Made by a program: the position numbers and the translations under genes
Assembly (NCBI RefSeq): GCF_034190915.1
Contig: NW_026947493.1
Location: 41,224,501-41,288,500 of the forward strand
Direction: 5' to 3'
From: Cavia porcellus
Taxonomy: Eukaryota > Chordata > Mammalia > Rodentia > Caviidae
Length of the DNA stretch: 64,000 nt
Shown: positions 23,894 through 35,726 of the stretch, in pieces
How positions within the stretch are numbered: position 1 is the stretch's first letter
How the letters are laid out: each line of letters starts with the position of its first letter
Notes under the pieces: generated by a model
What the model saw: only the letters and a program-made list of their open reading frames with translations
Told to the model about the DNA's origin: nothing
Databases searched by the model: none

Positions 23894-26189
23894 TACATTT
23901 TATACTTCTGGGTAACTCTCTGCATACCAGTATAAGATAATAGAGTTTAATCTTTCATGTAACTAGCAGAGTTAATTTGGCTAAATGAAATCAGTTCATC
24001 AGATAGTAGTTCCTTGCTATCCAAACCTTCAAAAATTAGTTAAACACACACACTTGCAAACATGTGTATACACTCTACCAAATAGCTCTTTTAAAACACA
24101 CAGCATACTTACTGCACAAAGCAACAGATGAAAGAAGCTATTTTGGCTTAAGCAAAGCTATTTTGCCTTAAGCAAACTTGAGAAAGTAGGCAAGTAAGCC
24201 GTGTTGTAACTCTTGCCTGTGAAGTTAATATCGAGAGCTCTGGATTACTGAGAACATCAGTTTGAAACCTTTCACCTCTGTTTGTAATTAAAATAGATTT
24301 GTCATATACAGTGACTGTTTACCTGCTGTACTGCAGTGCTATGCAAATCTGCTTCATCCTAAATCTCTTTGTGTGTAGTTCATACAATATGTCACCACCA
24401 GTGGAGGCCCAGTGTGTGGGGTCCTGAACTGAGCCTGTGAACCCTAGACAGAGGTTCTCCTTGTCATGAGACCCATACCTGAGCATTTCAAATTGAAAGA
24501 CATCTACTGAGCTGATACTAGGCAAATATCTTGAACACTTTAATACTTTATATTAACATTTTTCATCTTCTTACTGCTTCTTATTTTCTTCTGTTGCCCT
24601 CAGATGCTTTTTTTTTTTTTTTTTTTTGGGCATGTTCAATATATCTGAGAGGAGCAGCTCTTTATCTCTGTTAATTTTGTGCTATTTCTGTGAAACAACA
24701 CTTTGAAACAATACAACAAACTTTCTAAACACAAATGCTAGGTAGAGTAGTCAGCTTAAAATATAGTACATCTACTATAAATCAACAATTTCATCTGCTT
24801 TTTCTTTCTAGTTTTGTAACAGTAAGAAAAATCAGTAAGGTAGACTAAAGTACTATTTATAGGTGCAGATTGATGGATACTAAGATGACTTTTTGGAGGA
24901 CTGCTCAAAGTTTAATTTACTTATATACAAATGAATTTCTAAGAAGTAATTGTATACAGTTGTTCTCAATCTTGATTTATGTCAGAATTCTTTTTTAAAG
25001 TGCATCTTGCAAAATGAATATTCATACTAACTTGGGGAAAGCTAGAAGAAAAATGGACATACCTTTGTACAGTAATTTGAGGTTCCACAAAGGAAATGCC
25101 TCAGTGTATTTGGTAAAATATAGACTCACAGATAAATTTAGACAACTGGGTGAAATTGAGAAATAATTTTCAGATATTATAACATTTAAATTTTAAGAAC
25201 TGATAGCTATAGTATTAGTAGAGGATATTAAGATAAGTATATAATCCCATCATGCGTCTCAATACCAGCTTCGATAAGCAAGGAAATTGAAAGGGTGTAT
25301 GGATTTAAGAAGTTGATAATGATTTTTAAAGTTCTATATTCACAAAATCATAAAAATTAATTAAAAAGCTGTAGGTCACATTTCCTTTTTTAATTCAAAT
25401 TTCTCTTTCTGAAGTAAGAAATCCATCTTGCTTGACCACAAGATTGCCCTAAAGGGAAAGCTGGGTGAGATTAGAAGAGAAAAGGGAACTCAGACCTTAC
25501 CAAGTCTGTTTTTATATTTTTGGATCAAGAAGAATTTCAAACATATGCAGCAACAATCCACAGAATAGTACAACAAACTCCATGGTCTATAATGTGGCCA
25601 TCTGACCATTAAAAATCCACCACCTGTTCTGTCTCCTCCTAGATGATTTTGAAGCGCATCTTATATATAAACTAATCTTTTCTGCAAATATTTTAGAATG
25701 GATCTCTCCAATATAGGGGTTTTTGAAAACATAACCTCAAAATTATTCCCACCTAGCAAATTAATAATGATTTCATATTATTAAATACCCAACAAAGTTC
25801 AAATTTTAAAAGATAATAGATGGGTCTTATGAAACAGAAAAAACAAATGCACCTTACAGTACAGAAAACATGCAAACATAATAGATAGATCTCTAAAAAT
25901 GGAAAGGCCCAGCCTCTTTCCCATGGGTACCCAGTTAGCAGATTTTCTCCCTGATCTTAGGTGTTACCTTTTCTTCAAGTTGTGTGGCCACTGCCAGCAG
26001 GGAGACCCTTGACATAGCTCTCCATCAAAAGCCATTCTTAAAAGACAGGAAAGAGAAAATATTTTCCAACTTTATTTTCACATACTCAAAAGGCCAATTA
26101 ATTTTTTCTCAGAACACCAGAACAGCCTGTTCTCAAAGGCTTTTATGTCATGCTTCAGTTAACTTGTCTGGCTTATGTCTATGTTATTC
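23894..26189. other. Unassigned DNA with minor simple repeats
   Basis: Contains a 20-bp near-perfect tandem pair, 'gctattttggcttaagcaaa' then the same with one change, at about 24138-24177, and a run of 20 Ts at 24608-24627. No gene was recognised. Confidence 0.45.
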
Positions 26190-26360
26190 TTGGGATAAAG
26201 TTTACATGATGCTTGAGAAAGTGGATTTGAATCTTGACATCTTGCTATTTAAATGGATTTGGGAAGGTTACATCGTTTCTTGAGCTTTCATTTTGTTTTC
26301 TACAAAATGACCTTGGTAACATTTACCTTTCGGTTGTTATAAGAATTAAAATAAAATGTT
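26190..26360 (+). mobile_element. MIR SINE fragment, sense
   Basis: 'ttgggaaggttacatcgttt' and 'cttgagctttcattttgttt' followed by 'tctacaaaatgaccttggta' correspond to the MIR 'ttgggcaagttacttaacct ... tctgtaaaatgggg' core. 'gttataagaattaaaat' matches the following 'gttgtgaggattaaatga' part. It overlaps the frames at 25984-26422, which are therefore shadows. Confidence 0.75.
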
Positions 26361-26564
26361 ATACAAAAGGAGGATGCCAAGAAAGGAAGAGGTTTCTGGA
26401 CCCAGATGATGAATTGGTATGAAGATTGTCGCCTAACATTTTGGTAGATGATTCAGTCAATGGCAGTTATAATACTCATTAAACCAAACATAAGCACAAA
26501 ATTTTAGCTGAGTGGCAGTTTGAATATGAACTTTAATTCTACATGTAAGAATAAAGGTACTTGT

Positions 26565-26650
26565 AATATTCATTAGTTTATTCAACAAATGTTCATCTTA
26601 CTGGCTAACACTTTTCTAAATATTAAGTATATACCAAAGGGGGAAAAATA
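26565..26650. mobile_element. Possible L2 3'-end fragment
   Basis: 'tttattcaacaaatgttcat' followed by a 'aaatattaagtataccaaag'-like stretch resembles the 'ttcaacaaatatttattgag' motif common to L2 3' ends. It is short and diverged, hence the low confidence. Confidence 0.4.
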
Positions 26651-26665
26651 CAAAGTATTCAAAAT

Positions 26666-26680
26666 AAAAACACCAAGGCT
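26666..26680. repeat. Target-site duplication, left copy, of the solo 3'UTR insertion
   Basis: aaaaacaccaaggct here recurs at 27384-27398 after the poly(A) tail of the insertion. The core acaccaaggct is unambiguous; the leading As could belong to the tail. Confidence 0.88.
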
Positions 26681-27383
26681 CTACATTGTTATTGTTTTGG
26701 GCTCTTAGGTATAATTATTTATTTGTTGTTTTGTTTTTCCCTTTAATTCTGAAAAGATAAATGTACATGGAAAGGCTTATATATGCCTTAAACTTCACCT
26801 AAAGGGTTTATAATAATTGATTTTATTATATATGATAGTATGAACAACTACACTGAAGAAAATGAAACATCATGGTAACCACTGATGATTTCCTATCATT
26901 TAGGGTTTTTTTGTTTTGTTTTTGTTTTTAATCAGTACCAGGGGTCGAACTCACAACTGCCTATTTGCAAGGCAGGCACTTATGCCGCTGTGCTAAATCT
27001 CCAGCCCCTATCATTTAGTTTTGAAGTCCAATAATGCTTTTATTCTTCATTTGGATTGGTTTTAGTCTGTTTTCAATAATTTGATTTCAATGTGTATGAA
27101 GGTATGGGAAACTATTTTGAAGAAAACAGACATTATGGTAGCCATTATTGATTTCCTAATGTCTGATTTCTAAGGCTTTCATTCTTGTGTTTTGATTTTA
27201 TTACTATTCTGATTTGTATTAACTTACTGCAGGTGAAGGTGTGGACAATTATTTCAAAGAAAACAAGGGACATTATGGTTGCCACTATTGATTTCCTGTT
27301 GTCTTCTTCTGAAATCCTGTGTTATTTGCATTTTTTTTGCTCTGATCTGCTTAGTTTTGTTTTAGTCTCTTTAAAATAAAAAA
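26681..27383 (+). mobile_element. Insertion consisting only of the L1 3'UTR tandem block
   Basis: About 700 bp (about 590 without the ID it later received) flanked by a target-site duplication and ending in 'taaaataaaaaaaa'. It holds about three units of the motif 'actattttgaagaaaacaga' + 'cattatggtagccattattg' + 'atttcctaatgtc', anchored near 26841, 27108 and 27244. These are the same units as in the 3'UTRs of the L1s at 28.9-29.9 and 42.7-43.6 kb. No ORF2 sequence is included. It ends where those L1s carry an internal A-run, and lacks the distal 'gtaataagaactgtgggagt' part. It may be a 5'-truncated L1 made from a transcript polyadenylated early, or a separate short element. Confidence 0.8.
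26904..27008 (-). mobile_element. ID SINE, antisense, inserted in the 3'UTR block
   Basis: T-rich tail at the left, then 'cagtaccaggggtcgaactc' (B box side) and 'gccgctgtgctaaatctcca' + 'gcccc' (element start). Flanked by tatcatttag at 26894-26903 and 27009-27018, an exact 10-bp target duplication. It is therefore younger than the L1 piece it interrupts. Confidence 0.93.
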
Positions 27384-27934
27384 AAAAACACCAAGGCTGT
27401 GTTAAAAATATTGCCTATATTTTTGTTTGCAGATATAACTACTTCAGTCTCTGCCTTTGTATTGCTCTGTGTTCATGTGTGTTTTCAATCAACCAGAAGA
27501 AACCAGAAGTATTCATGGTGAAACAAGTTAAAGAGGCTGTCATAAAAACAATACTGATAAAAATGTGGGCCAGCGGTAGAGAAACTAGAAGAGCACACAG
27601 TGCAAGTGTCAGGAAGCCTCTTACAGTCCATAAGTCTAAGCATGGAGAAGAAGGTAGAGGCTTCTGGGCCAGAAGGAGAAGCTATATGATGATGGCTTCC
27701 TGACTTTTGGTGGAGTGGTTAAGGCAGACTAATAGTGACTTTTCATGGAGACCATCAGGGAATGAATTCTCACACTTCTCTTTCTCACCCTCTCAGTCAC
27801 CTGCTTCTTTTGAATTAACCTGACCAAAAGCCAGAGTGCAACAGGCCAACTATCACCATACACAAATCTTTGCCTCTCCAGATGCAGAGTGAATGGATGA
27901 CTTTACAATATATTGAGAGAATAAGGGTGATTTA
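27384..27934. other. Target duplication (right copy) then unassigned DNA
   Basis: 27384-27398 is the right copy of the insertion's target duplication. Beyond it, nothing is recognised. The 74-codon frame at 27479-27703 is unsupported. Confidence 0.45.
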
Positions 27935-28425
27935 AAAGCTTTTTTAAATTTGCATGTTTTAATTTTGTAAATTAAAGTTACTGACTTTAGTTCACATATA
28001 TACAGTGTGTTTTGATCAAATCTACTTTCCTTTTATTTGCAGCACCCCATTTTCCTGCTTCCCTATTTCCAGTGAACAGTATTTAACACTTAGGTCAATT
28101 TTTTTAAAATTTCAAAAATAAGTGAATACTTATTTTTCTCTGTCTGACTGATTTCACTTTAAATAATACTCTCGTGTTCCATTCATTCTATTGCAACTAA
28201 TAGGTTTCATTCTTCTTTATGGTTGAATAATTCTCCATTGTGTACACCACATTTTCTTTGTCTGTTAATATGTTGATAGGCACCTATGCTGATTCCATTT
28301 CTTAACTATTATGCGTGGTGCTATAGTAAATATACATACTTGTATTTCTTTGGTATGTTTATTTCACTTCCTTTGGATCAGAAGGATAATTCTGAGCGTG
28401 AGATGGAATGAATTTCTTATAAAGC
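27935..28425 (-). mobile_element. Old LINE-1 3' end, antisense
   Basis: Text such as 'gactgatttcactttaaata', 'cattcttctttatggttgaa', 'taattctccattgtgtacac' and 'cacattttctttgtctgtta' is the usual antisense reading of the 3'UTR and ORF2 end of mid-age mammalian L1 copies. Confidence 0.8.
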
Positions 28426-28554
28426 CAAGAATTCTAGTGCAGTAAAATAAGATTGTTATAAATAAAGTGGACTATGTCATTACCCAGTAAACTCGAGAAG
28501 ATATCTGAAGCCAAAAGGAAGTAGAAGATATGGTGCTCTCTCATGCACACACTC

Positions 28555-30305
28555 ACACCCTTATAATGTTATGCTAGGGCACAACCCAGCTATACCACTT
28601 CTGGGCATATTCCCAGAAGAACTGAAAGTATCATACCACAGTGATATATGTGCACCTATGTTTATAGCAGCACAATTTGTAATAGCCAGATCTTGGAAAC
28701 AACCTAAGTGTCCATCAACTGAAGAATGGATAAAAAGTTGTGGTATTAAAATACAATGGAGTACTACTCAGCTATAAAGAATGGTCACATTGAGACTTTT
28801 ATAAATAAATGGACGCAGCTTGAGACCATATTCATGAGTGAAATAAATCAAACTCACTTGTATAAATACCAAATAGTTTCCCTATTGTAAGAAATCATAA
28901 GAAAACATAAAAGTATGTGGTAATCATGATTCCCAATCATATTGGTTTGAAGCCATATAATGTTTTCAGTCATTAATTGCAATGGTTTTAACCTGGGTTT
29001 TTCGATTTTACTATCTGTGATAGTACGAATAGCTATTTTGAAGAAAACAACACAACATAAAAGCTAGTGCTGATTTAATATCATCTTGTTTTGAAGTCCC
29101 GTCAAGCTGTGGTACATCTGTTTCCAATGGTTTTAACATGTTGTATCTTACTATATTTCAATATATGCAATAGTATAAACAAAATTCTTTATAGGCAAAG
29201 AGATAATATAGAAACTGTTGTTCGTTTTCTATTAGCTGGTTCTAAATAGCCTGTAATTTTTTCATTCTCTTGAATGGCTTCACACTGTCTTGATATGCTT
29301 GATGCTATAGCATACGAAGTTACACTCAATTCAAGGAAAGAGGCACTATGATGACTACTATTATGTTAGATTATCTGGTGGTGAAACACAGTGATGCTTA
29401 AATTGTTCGGTTCTGACCTGCGTTGTTATGTTACAATGTTCTCTTTTATCTCAACCCCCCCTTTTTTAAATTAATCTACTTTTTCTCACTTTTTAATTAA
29501 GGGAAAACTAAATTTAAAAATAGTGGGACATATTATAGTAACTTTTTTGTTTTCCTATTAACCTTATTTGAACCCCAGTATTGCTCTCCCCATCTTGTTC
29601 TGTCTGATTATTCTATATTCTATTTTCTTTGATAATATCACGTTTGAGGGTATAGGCAACCACTTTGAAGGCAATAAGATATACTATGATGCCCATTATG
29701 ATTTGACTATTATCTTTTTTTGAAGTCCTGTAAGGTCTCCAGTGTAGATTTTATTGGTCTGGTTTTGTACTGTTTTGATCAACTCTATTATACCTGATGA
29801 TATAGGCAACTCAATTTAAAAATAGCAAGAGGCACAATGGTAGCCACTTTTGATCACCTGGTATTCTATTTTTGCATCATGTACTATGCTCACCCTTCTG
29901 TTCTGACTCTGTTTTGCTTAGTTATGTTTGGTTTTATTCTCTTCAAAAAAAAAAGTAATAAGAACTGTGGGAGTAATAAAACCCAAAAAGTGTAATTGTT
30001 ATTGTAAAAAAGAGAGGAAAGGAAGGTGGACTAAGGGATATAACCGCAGGTATATTTGAGTGTGTCGTATGGAAAACCGTATTACTGAGCTTTTGTTGGA
30101 TCATTGAACGGAACTGTCTCCAATATCACTGTATGAATGTCCACTTTATATGCTTCAATTTTATAATTTGGACAACTGTTTCTAGGAAGACAATATGTAA
30201 CCTAGTGATTTCTTACTGTATATTTTTTTCTTGAAATTCTGTATTACTTGTACCCTTTTACTGCTTTGTTTTTTTAATGTCCTTTTTTCTCTTTAAATAA
30301 AAATG
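28555..30305 (+). mobile_element. 5'-truncated LINE-1 with tandem-repeat 3'UTR
   Basis: Starts in the last part of ORF2: the frame at 28571-28777 has the L1 C-terminal hallmarks NPAIPLLGIFPEELK, YHSDICAPMFIAAQFVIARS and KQPKCPSTEEWI. ORF2 runs out near 28900, then the 3'UTR carries about six degenerate units (anchors from about 29029 to 29829), an A-run 'aaaaaaaaaagtaataagaa' at about 29946 and the terminal part, ending 'ctttaaataaaaatgaatga'. A 10-bp match aatgaatttc at 28407-28416 and 30306-30315 may be the target duplication. If so, 28417-28554 also came in with the insertion, which I cannot explain. Confidence 0.88.
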
Positions 30306-33224
30306 AATGAATTTCAAAAAAATTTAAATTATAAATAATTTCCTATACAACATGCTTTTTAAAAACATACAGCTTCTAAATATAGGAAGTTACTCTATAT
30401 AATGATTGTGTAAACATTTCACTTTTGGTCTTTCAGATAATTTTTTATTTTCCCATATATTGTAATATATATTACTCAATACAAGTAATTATGGCTATTG
30501 CTAATTATTTAATGATACTTGAGCAACTACTATATACTATTTACCAATGTAAAGGGTCAAACTAGCATAGTTTTTATAGTTGCACTCTAGTGGTAGAAAC
30601 TTTAAACACCAGCCTCACTAGGGAAAATATAGACCTTCCTGCACTAAAATAAAATAACTACCTATCTAGGAGGTTGAGAGAGATAAGGGCCAAAATACTA
30701 ACTCTTTACCTCTAGCATTTATTGTCCTCTATGGGTATTCACAAAGTTATGGTTTCTGCTTTATAGGCATCCATGTTCCTGCCCATAGCAATTCCATCCA
30801 TTAGTCATTGGGCTACAGTGGGGAGTGTGTGGTACCTCCCTTTTGTCCAGTTGCCTTCCTTAGTAGGGAACTGGATGAGCAGGGCCAGCTATTCTGGCCC
30901 CTCTTGGCTGAGTCTGAGGGCAGTTGCATATTTCTTCCAGGAGATAGTGTTTGGAAACAAAGACCTAGGGTGAAATTTGGCTGAAGCTAGAGACCCAAGT
31001 GTTCCAGGGTAAATTTTATAGTGATAAACTTAAAGGCTTAGGGAAAAGGTGATAAGTTACAGAAGCAAATAGAAAAGGTGAGTTGTCTTGGAAAGTAGGA
31101 AAAACAATAGGTAGGGGCTGATTCTCAGGGCTGAGTTTGACCTAAGGAGCCCTAGACAGGAAGGCCTGATTGATGTTAGACTCTTCACATCCCATGGTCA
31201 TCTCTCCCATGAGCTGCCTGTGAATAAAATTTAAGGTAGATGCCTTAACAGCCTTGCAAGACTTAATTATATTTTGGCCTCTCTTTTTGATTTTACTCTA
31301 TAAATTCTGCTCTTGCTAATGTGTTCTGCCCTTCTGATTCTCCTCTAACCTGCCACTCTCTCCTTCCTCACAGGCTGAGCATTTGCTCTACCCATTGCCA
31401 GAAATTCCCTCTCTGTTGCTTTGCAGGGCTAGTTTCTTCTTACCCTCACATTATGACTTCTTAGATTTCAGATTAGCTTCCTCTAAATACTCTAGCTCAT
31501 GTGTCATTTTTCCAAGTAGAACTTGTCATCTGAGGAAATTATGTTGCCTGTGGCCTACTTATTGGGCATCATTCCAGAATTTTAGCTACACTAAATAAGG
31601 AAATCAGAGTTTTCCAGTCCTGATCTTGCTTCAACTCTCAGGTACAGAAAGGCACCAACCCTTACTGGTCAGCAACCATCTCTAGGTGAATGAATATATG
31701 GTAAGTTTGCTGCTCAGGCCAGTGTTCTGGGATGGGGTTATTTTCTTTAGTCTTCTAAATTTATAGGTCTTGTGTGAAATGAGTCCTTTAATTATGTAAG
31801 CATGTCCTTTAGTGACATAAGCACAACATACATCCTTTTGTGAATGGTTCAGTTCATTTTATTTCCATAATAAATGGAAAACTATCTTTTTTCTTGACTA
31901 TTGATTTTATATTTTAAAAATATCTCTATATTTAATGACTGTACACTAATTCAGAAGTCAAGATGGCTTCTAGACACACTATGTGCTTCAGATCTGCATT
32001 TTGGGTTGCTGTAATGTAGGTATAATCTTGAATGTCAATCATTGATTCATGAGCAAACTGTCAGTTTTAGATACTTAGGTAGTTTGAATATCTTTTCTCA
32101 CTTTCCTAATCCATAGCAAGTAGGTCAGATAAGAAGTCAAAATAAAGAGACTTTAAAATACCCTGAGTTGATTGTATATCATGCTTTATTTTTCTTAGTC
32201 AAAAAAAGTAACACAAAGTTATTCTGAAAGTAGAAGCCCATGAGCACCCAGAATATCTATCATGTTGTTCACTTGCACATTTTATTTGACAGTTCTGTGC
32301 AGACATGTGTGCTTATAGATAGATAATTATTAGATAATATTTATCTCATTGACAAGTGTAGTAATTAGAAAAAGATTTTAGAAAAAATGTAACTCTAGAG
32401 AAATTTTTCAGCAACGTGAAATGAAATGGATTTTACCCCTCCTCTTCCCCCTGTCACCTTAATGTATAGTTGTTAACTGTCTTTAATTGTTAACCAGTTG
32501 AATTTCATGGAAAATATAATGAAACATATAAATGCAAAATGAGTACTTTTAACCAGGCAAGCATATCTCTAGTTTTTGAGGGACAATGGCTTTTGATGCA
32601 GTCACCAAGAGAGATGGAGTGTTTTGTTCATGCTTGTTCTTGCTGTACCTGTTTATATCATTCTCAGATCCATTGTACACCTGGATGACAGTGGTGGTTG
32701 CCGATGACATACCTAGGACTCTTTTCTATATTTCTCTTTTATATAGCTTTTTCTTTTTGAAAGATCCATGCAGATGTAACTGTAAAATCTTTATTCAAAT
32801 GAGAGAGCTGAGAGCTCGGGAGAGCCCACCTGGAAAATCTACTCCCTTTTATATATTTTTCTTGCTTTTTTTATAGAAAGCTCATCAAGTTTATAGGCTA
32901 GGGAAGAATTAAATGAGATAAAAAACTAAAATTAGGGAAAACTGTAATAAAATAACAGTTGAGAAGAAAAGGTGAAATAAAAGTCTTGCAACAGTGTTCA
33001 TTTCTTTATCGGGAATGGCCAATATTGAAAAAGTCTGTAACTCACCTTTAAAATAACTTCGTGGTGAGATATATTTATCTTAAATGTTTAGAAATTTTGC
33101 CTCAGTAACTATGGCACATATTTCTTGTTCCTAATGAAAAAGAATGAATAAAAAAACCTTTAGGGAAGCTACTGTGTTTATAATTTATAGAACAGGAAAG
33201 CTGGGATTTAGTGGCTTTTCTTTG
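30306..33224. other. Unassigned DNA
   Basis: No gene recognised. 30740-31630 is less AT-rich than average, with short unsupported frames. 32790-32870 ('tctttattcaaatgagagag' then GC-richer text) looks like the edge of an LTR read antisense, but is too short to classify. Confidence 0.4.
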
Positions 33225-33977
33225 CTTAACTATAGAATAACCTCACATGGCTGCCGCCATTCTGGAACCTCATATGGCCTGTGTCACCATTTTGGAGCAT
33301 GTGCTCAGCAGCTTTCCTCTCTGAGCAAATTCTTTCACTTTTGCAGTTTTGAGCCTGCAAACAGTGGAGACTCTGTGCTTCCTGGGATGCCCAGAAGCCA
33401 TCTTTCTTATCTCTCTGCTTCTCCTCAGCAATCCAAGTCTCAACTCTCTTTACAATCCACAGTTTTCCTGGAATTTTCCTTCTGGCCAAACTCACAGTAT
33501 TGTAAATTGTCCTACTGGGCTCTTTGCTCTTGATTTTCAACATAAAGCTAGCTAAAAGCCCCAACAATGGCCATGCTACAGCCTCAACATTCCACTGCCT
33601 TGAAATTTCCTTTTCCAGATTAATCAGTCCATTGTCCTTAGTCTCAGTCCCAGGCAAAGTCTCTGGGCATGAGCAAAATGCGACAAACTTTCTGCTAAGC
33701 CATAACACATACAGTGGGGAGTCCAACAATCAATGCAGTCCTTCTTCCCAGGAGAAACCTCTTAAGCCTGGTCTTTACCATCAGGCTATCAGCCTTCTGT
33801 TCTCCTGAGCTCTCACCAGAATCTCCTCTACAAAACAGCGTAGGCTGCTCCAGCTCTGTGCATCAGGCAACATGTCTGAAGCTTTCCAAACTCTGCCCAC
33901 ACGCCATTTCCAAAGCCTCTCAAAAAACATGGTCAGGTATAGTCACAGAAATGACCCCACTCCTCAGTACCAAATTC
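33225..33977 (-). mobile_element. MaLR internal region (MST/THE1-type), antisense, partial
   Basis: Next to the LTR at 33978-34304 this stretch ends with 'gaccccactcctcagtacca', the antisense form of the primer-binding-side start of MST/THE1 internal sequences. Upstream text ('cacattcc', 'caaggcaaagtctctgggca', 'tgagcaaaatgcgacaaact') continues in the same style. The 167-codon minus frame at 33226-33729 and the overlapping plus frames reflect the moderate GC content; MaLR internal regions are non-autonomous and encode no known complete protein. The second LTR is missing. Confidence 0.75.
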
Positions 33978-34304
33978 TGTCTTAGTTACTTTTGACTTAT
34001 TGCTGAGACAAAATACCTGATGACCAAAAATGGGAAAGGAAAAGTTTATTTCTTACGGTTTTTGGAGGTTTCAGTCCATACTCAGCTGCAAGGCAGGGTG
34101 GCATGGTGGGGTCACAGTTCCTGGTGGCTGCAAACAGTAAGCAGAAACCAGCAAGAGAGCATTTCTCTTCCATTACATCACATCTTGGCTCCACTCCTAT
34201 GTGGGTGTAGCACTGACACCATCAATCCAAGCACTATACAATGTTACAGATGCATAATGTAAATGCATGAGGCTTGGGGGTCATCGACATAAACCATGAC
34301 AACA
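33978..34304 (-). mobile_element. MaLR LTR, antisense
   Basis: Begins 'tcttagttacttttgactta' with 'gacaaaatacctgatgacca' and 'ggaaaagtttatttcttacg' (antisense polyadenylation region), and ends 'gacataaaccatgacaaca', the complement of a MaLR 5' end. It is the 5' LTR of the element whose internal part lies at 33225-33977. It abuts the ORF1-like start of the older L1. Confidence 0.85.
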
Positions 34305-35308
34305 AGATATATTGAAATAGAGGATTTTAAAAGTCATACACCTGAAATCTGTGAAAAGATAGCAAGTGAAATAAACAACTCCATGAGGATATAGAGGAAA
34401 TCAAATTAGAAATAATTTCTCAGGTAAACACAGAAATAAAAACCTTAATAAAGGTTCTCAACATAGCTAGAGAAGAAATAGATTTTTTAAAAAGTACAGG
34501 AGCATGGAAAACCAATTGAAACCTTGAATGAACAATATAGAAAATAAGCAAAATCCATGAAATAACTCAAAGAGATATCCAAGAAACAAACAAAACAAAT
34601 CTACTGAAAGCTGGCAAAACCATTAAAATGAAGCTGAGAATTGAATTTTGGACCTTGAGGATAGGATCACAATTGATGATCATGAAATGATAGAACTTTT
34701 AAAAATAAAGCCACATGAAATGATGATCCAGCAGCTTCAAGATGATACCAAGAGAAGCAATATAAGATTAGGCATCAGGGAAGATGCAGGAATAAGTGAC
34801 ATTGGTAAACTATTCACAGAAGTAATAGCAGAAAATTTCCCAAACATAGGTAAAAATTTAATAAGTGAGGCATTTAGAATGCCAAACAGTCACAACCAAC
34901 ATAATTATATATGCAGGCATATAATAATTAAGGCCCCAGATATACAGCATAAAAACAGAATGCTAAAAGTTGTAAGAGAAAAGACACAACTCACCTATCA
35001 AGGAAAGCCCATTAGAATCATGGCAGACTTTTCAGCACAAACCGTCAAGTCAAGATGAGCTGGGAGTGAGGTGTTTCAGGCCCTGAATAAAAAGAACTTT
35101 CAACCCAGATTGATGTACCCAGTAAAACTTTCTTTCAAATTTAATAGATAAACAAGATACTTCCATGACAAAGAACAACTGAAGAAATTCATATCCACCA
35201 AACCAACCATGGAAAGAATACTGAAAGACGTACTAAATAGAGATAAAAATGACCACAATCTGCTGAAGAAGAACAGAAAGAAACCACCAGTTAGGGCAAG
35301 CAATTAAA
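34305..35308 (+). pseudogene. LINE-1 ORF1 remnant of the older L1
   Basis: The sequence aligns with the younger L1's ORF1 from its first codons. The open part at 34648-35058 carries IQQLQDDTKRSNIRLGI (end of coiled coil and start of the RRM-like domain), NFPNIGKNLISEAFRMP, RHIIIKAPDIQHKNRMLKVV and the CTD phrase TYQGKPIRIMADFSAQTVKS. Downstream, stops and shifts interrupt the rest of the CTD before a stop at about 35306. ORF1p normally binds L1 RNA as a trimer; this copy is dead. Confidence 0.9.
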
Positions 35309-35674
35309 CAAGGGGGAAAAGCAGAAAACCAACAACAGGAACATGACAAAGTTGAGCCAATATATATCAGTTATATCCACCAATGTAAACAGCTTTAATT
35401 CATCTATTAAAAGAAATACATTGACAGAATGGATCAAGAAAGAGATTCCTACAATACGCTATATAAAAGAAACACATCTGACTAAAAAGGAAACTCATAG
35501 ATTAAAAGTCAAAGGATGGAAAACAGTATTCCATTCAACAAGAACCTAGAAAAAAGCAGGGGTAACTATTCTGATGGCAGACAATGTGACCTTCAAACTT
35601 AAAATGATCAAAAGAGATAAAGAAGGTCACTACATACTCACTAGTGGAAAAATTCCAGAGGAAGAGCTAACAAC

Positions 35675-35679
<5 letters not shown>

Positions 35680-35724
<45 letters not shown>
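35680..35724. repeat. (TA)n microsatellite inside the old ORF2
   Basis: An uninterrupted TA run of about 45 bases. Its position within the endonuclease-coding part of the older L1 means it arose or expanded after insertion. Confidence 0.97.

Positions 35725-35726
<2 letters not shown>

Noticed and set aside
26381..27735. Apparent similarity between 26381-26470 and 27650-27735
   Set aside because: Short shared phrases (aggtttctgg / aggcttctgg, attttggtag / cttttggtgg) give only a loose alignment, not clearly better than chance; possibly a shared old repeat.
28407..30315. aatgaatttc repeat as a firm target duplication of the truncated L1
   Set aside because: It would require 138 bases of non-L1 sequence (28417-28554) to be part of the insertion, and a 10-bp AT-rich match can arise by chance; kept only as a possibility in the feature note.
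33226..33729. A 167-codon minus-strand frame with overlapping plus-strand frames
   Set aside because: It lies within MaLR internal sequence of raised GC content, matches no gag or other known protein by eye, and frames of similar length occur on the opposite strand.
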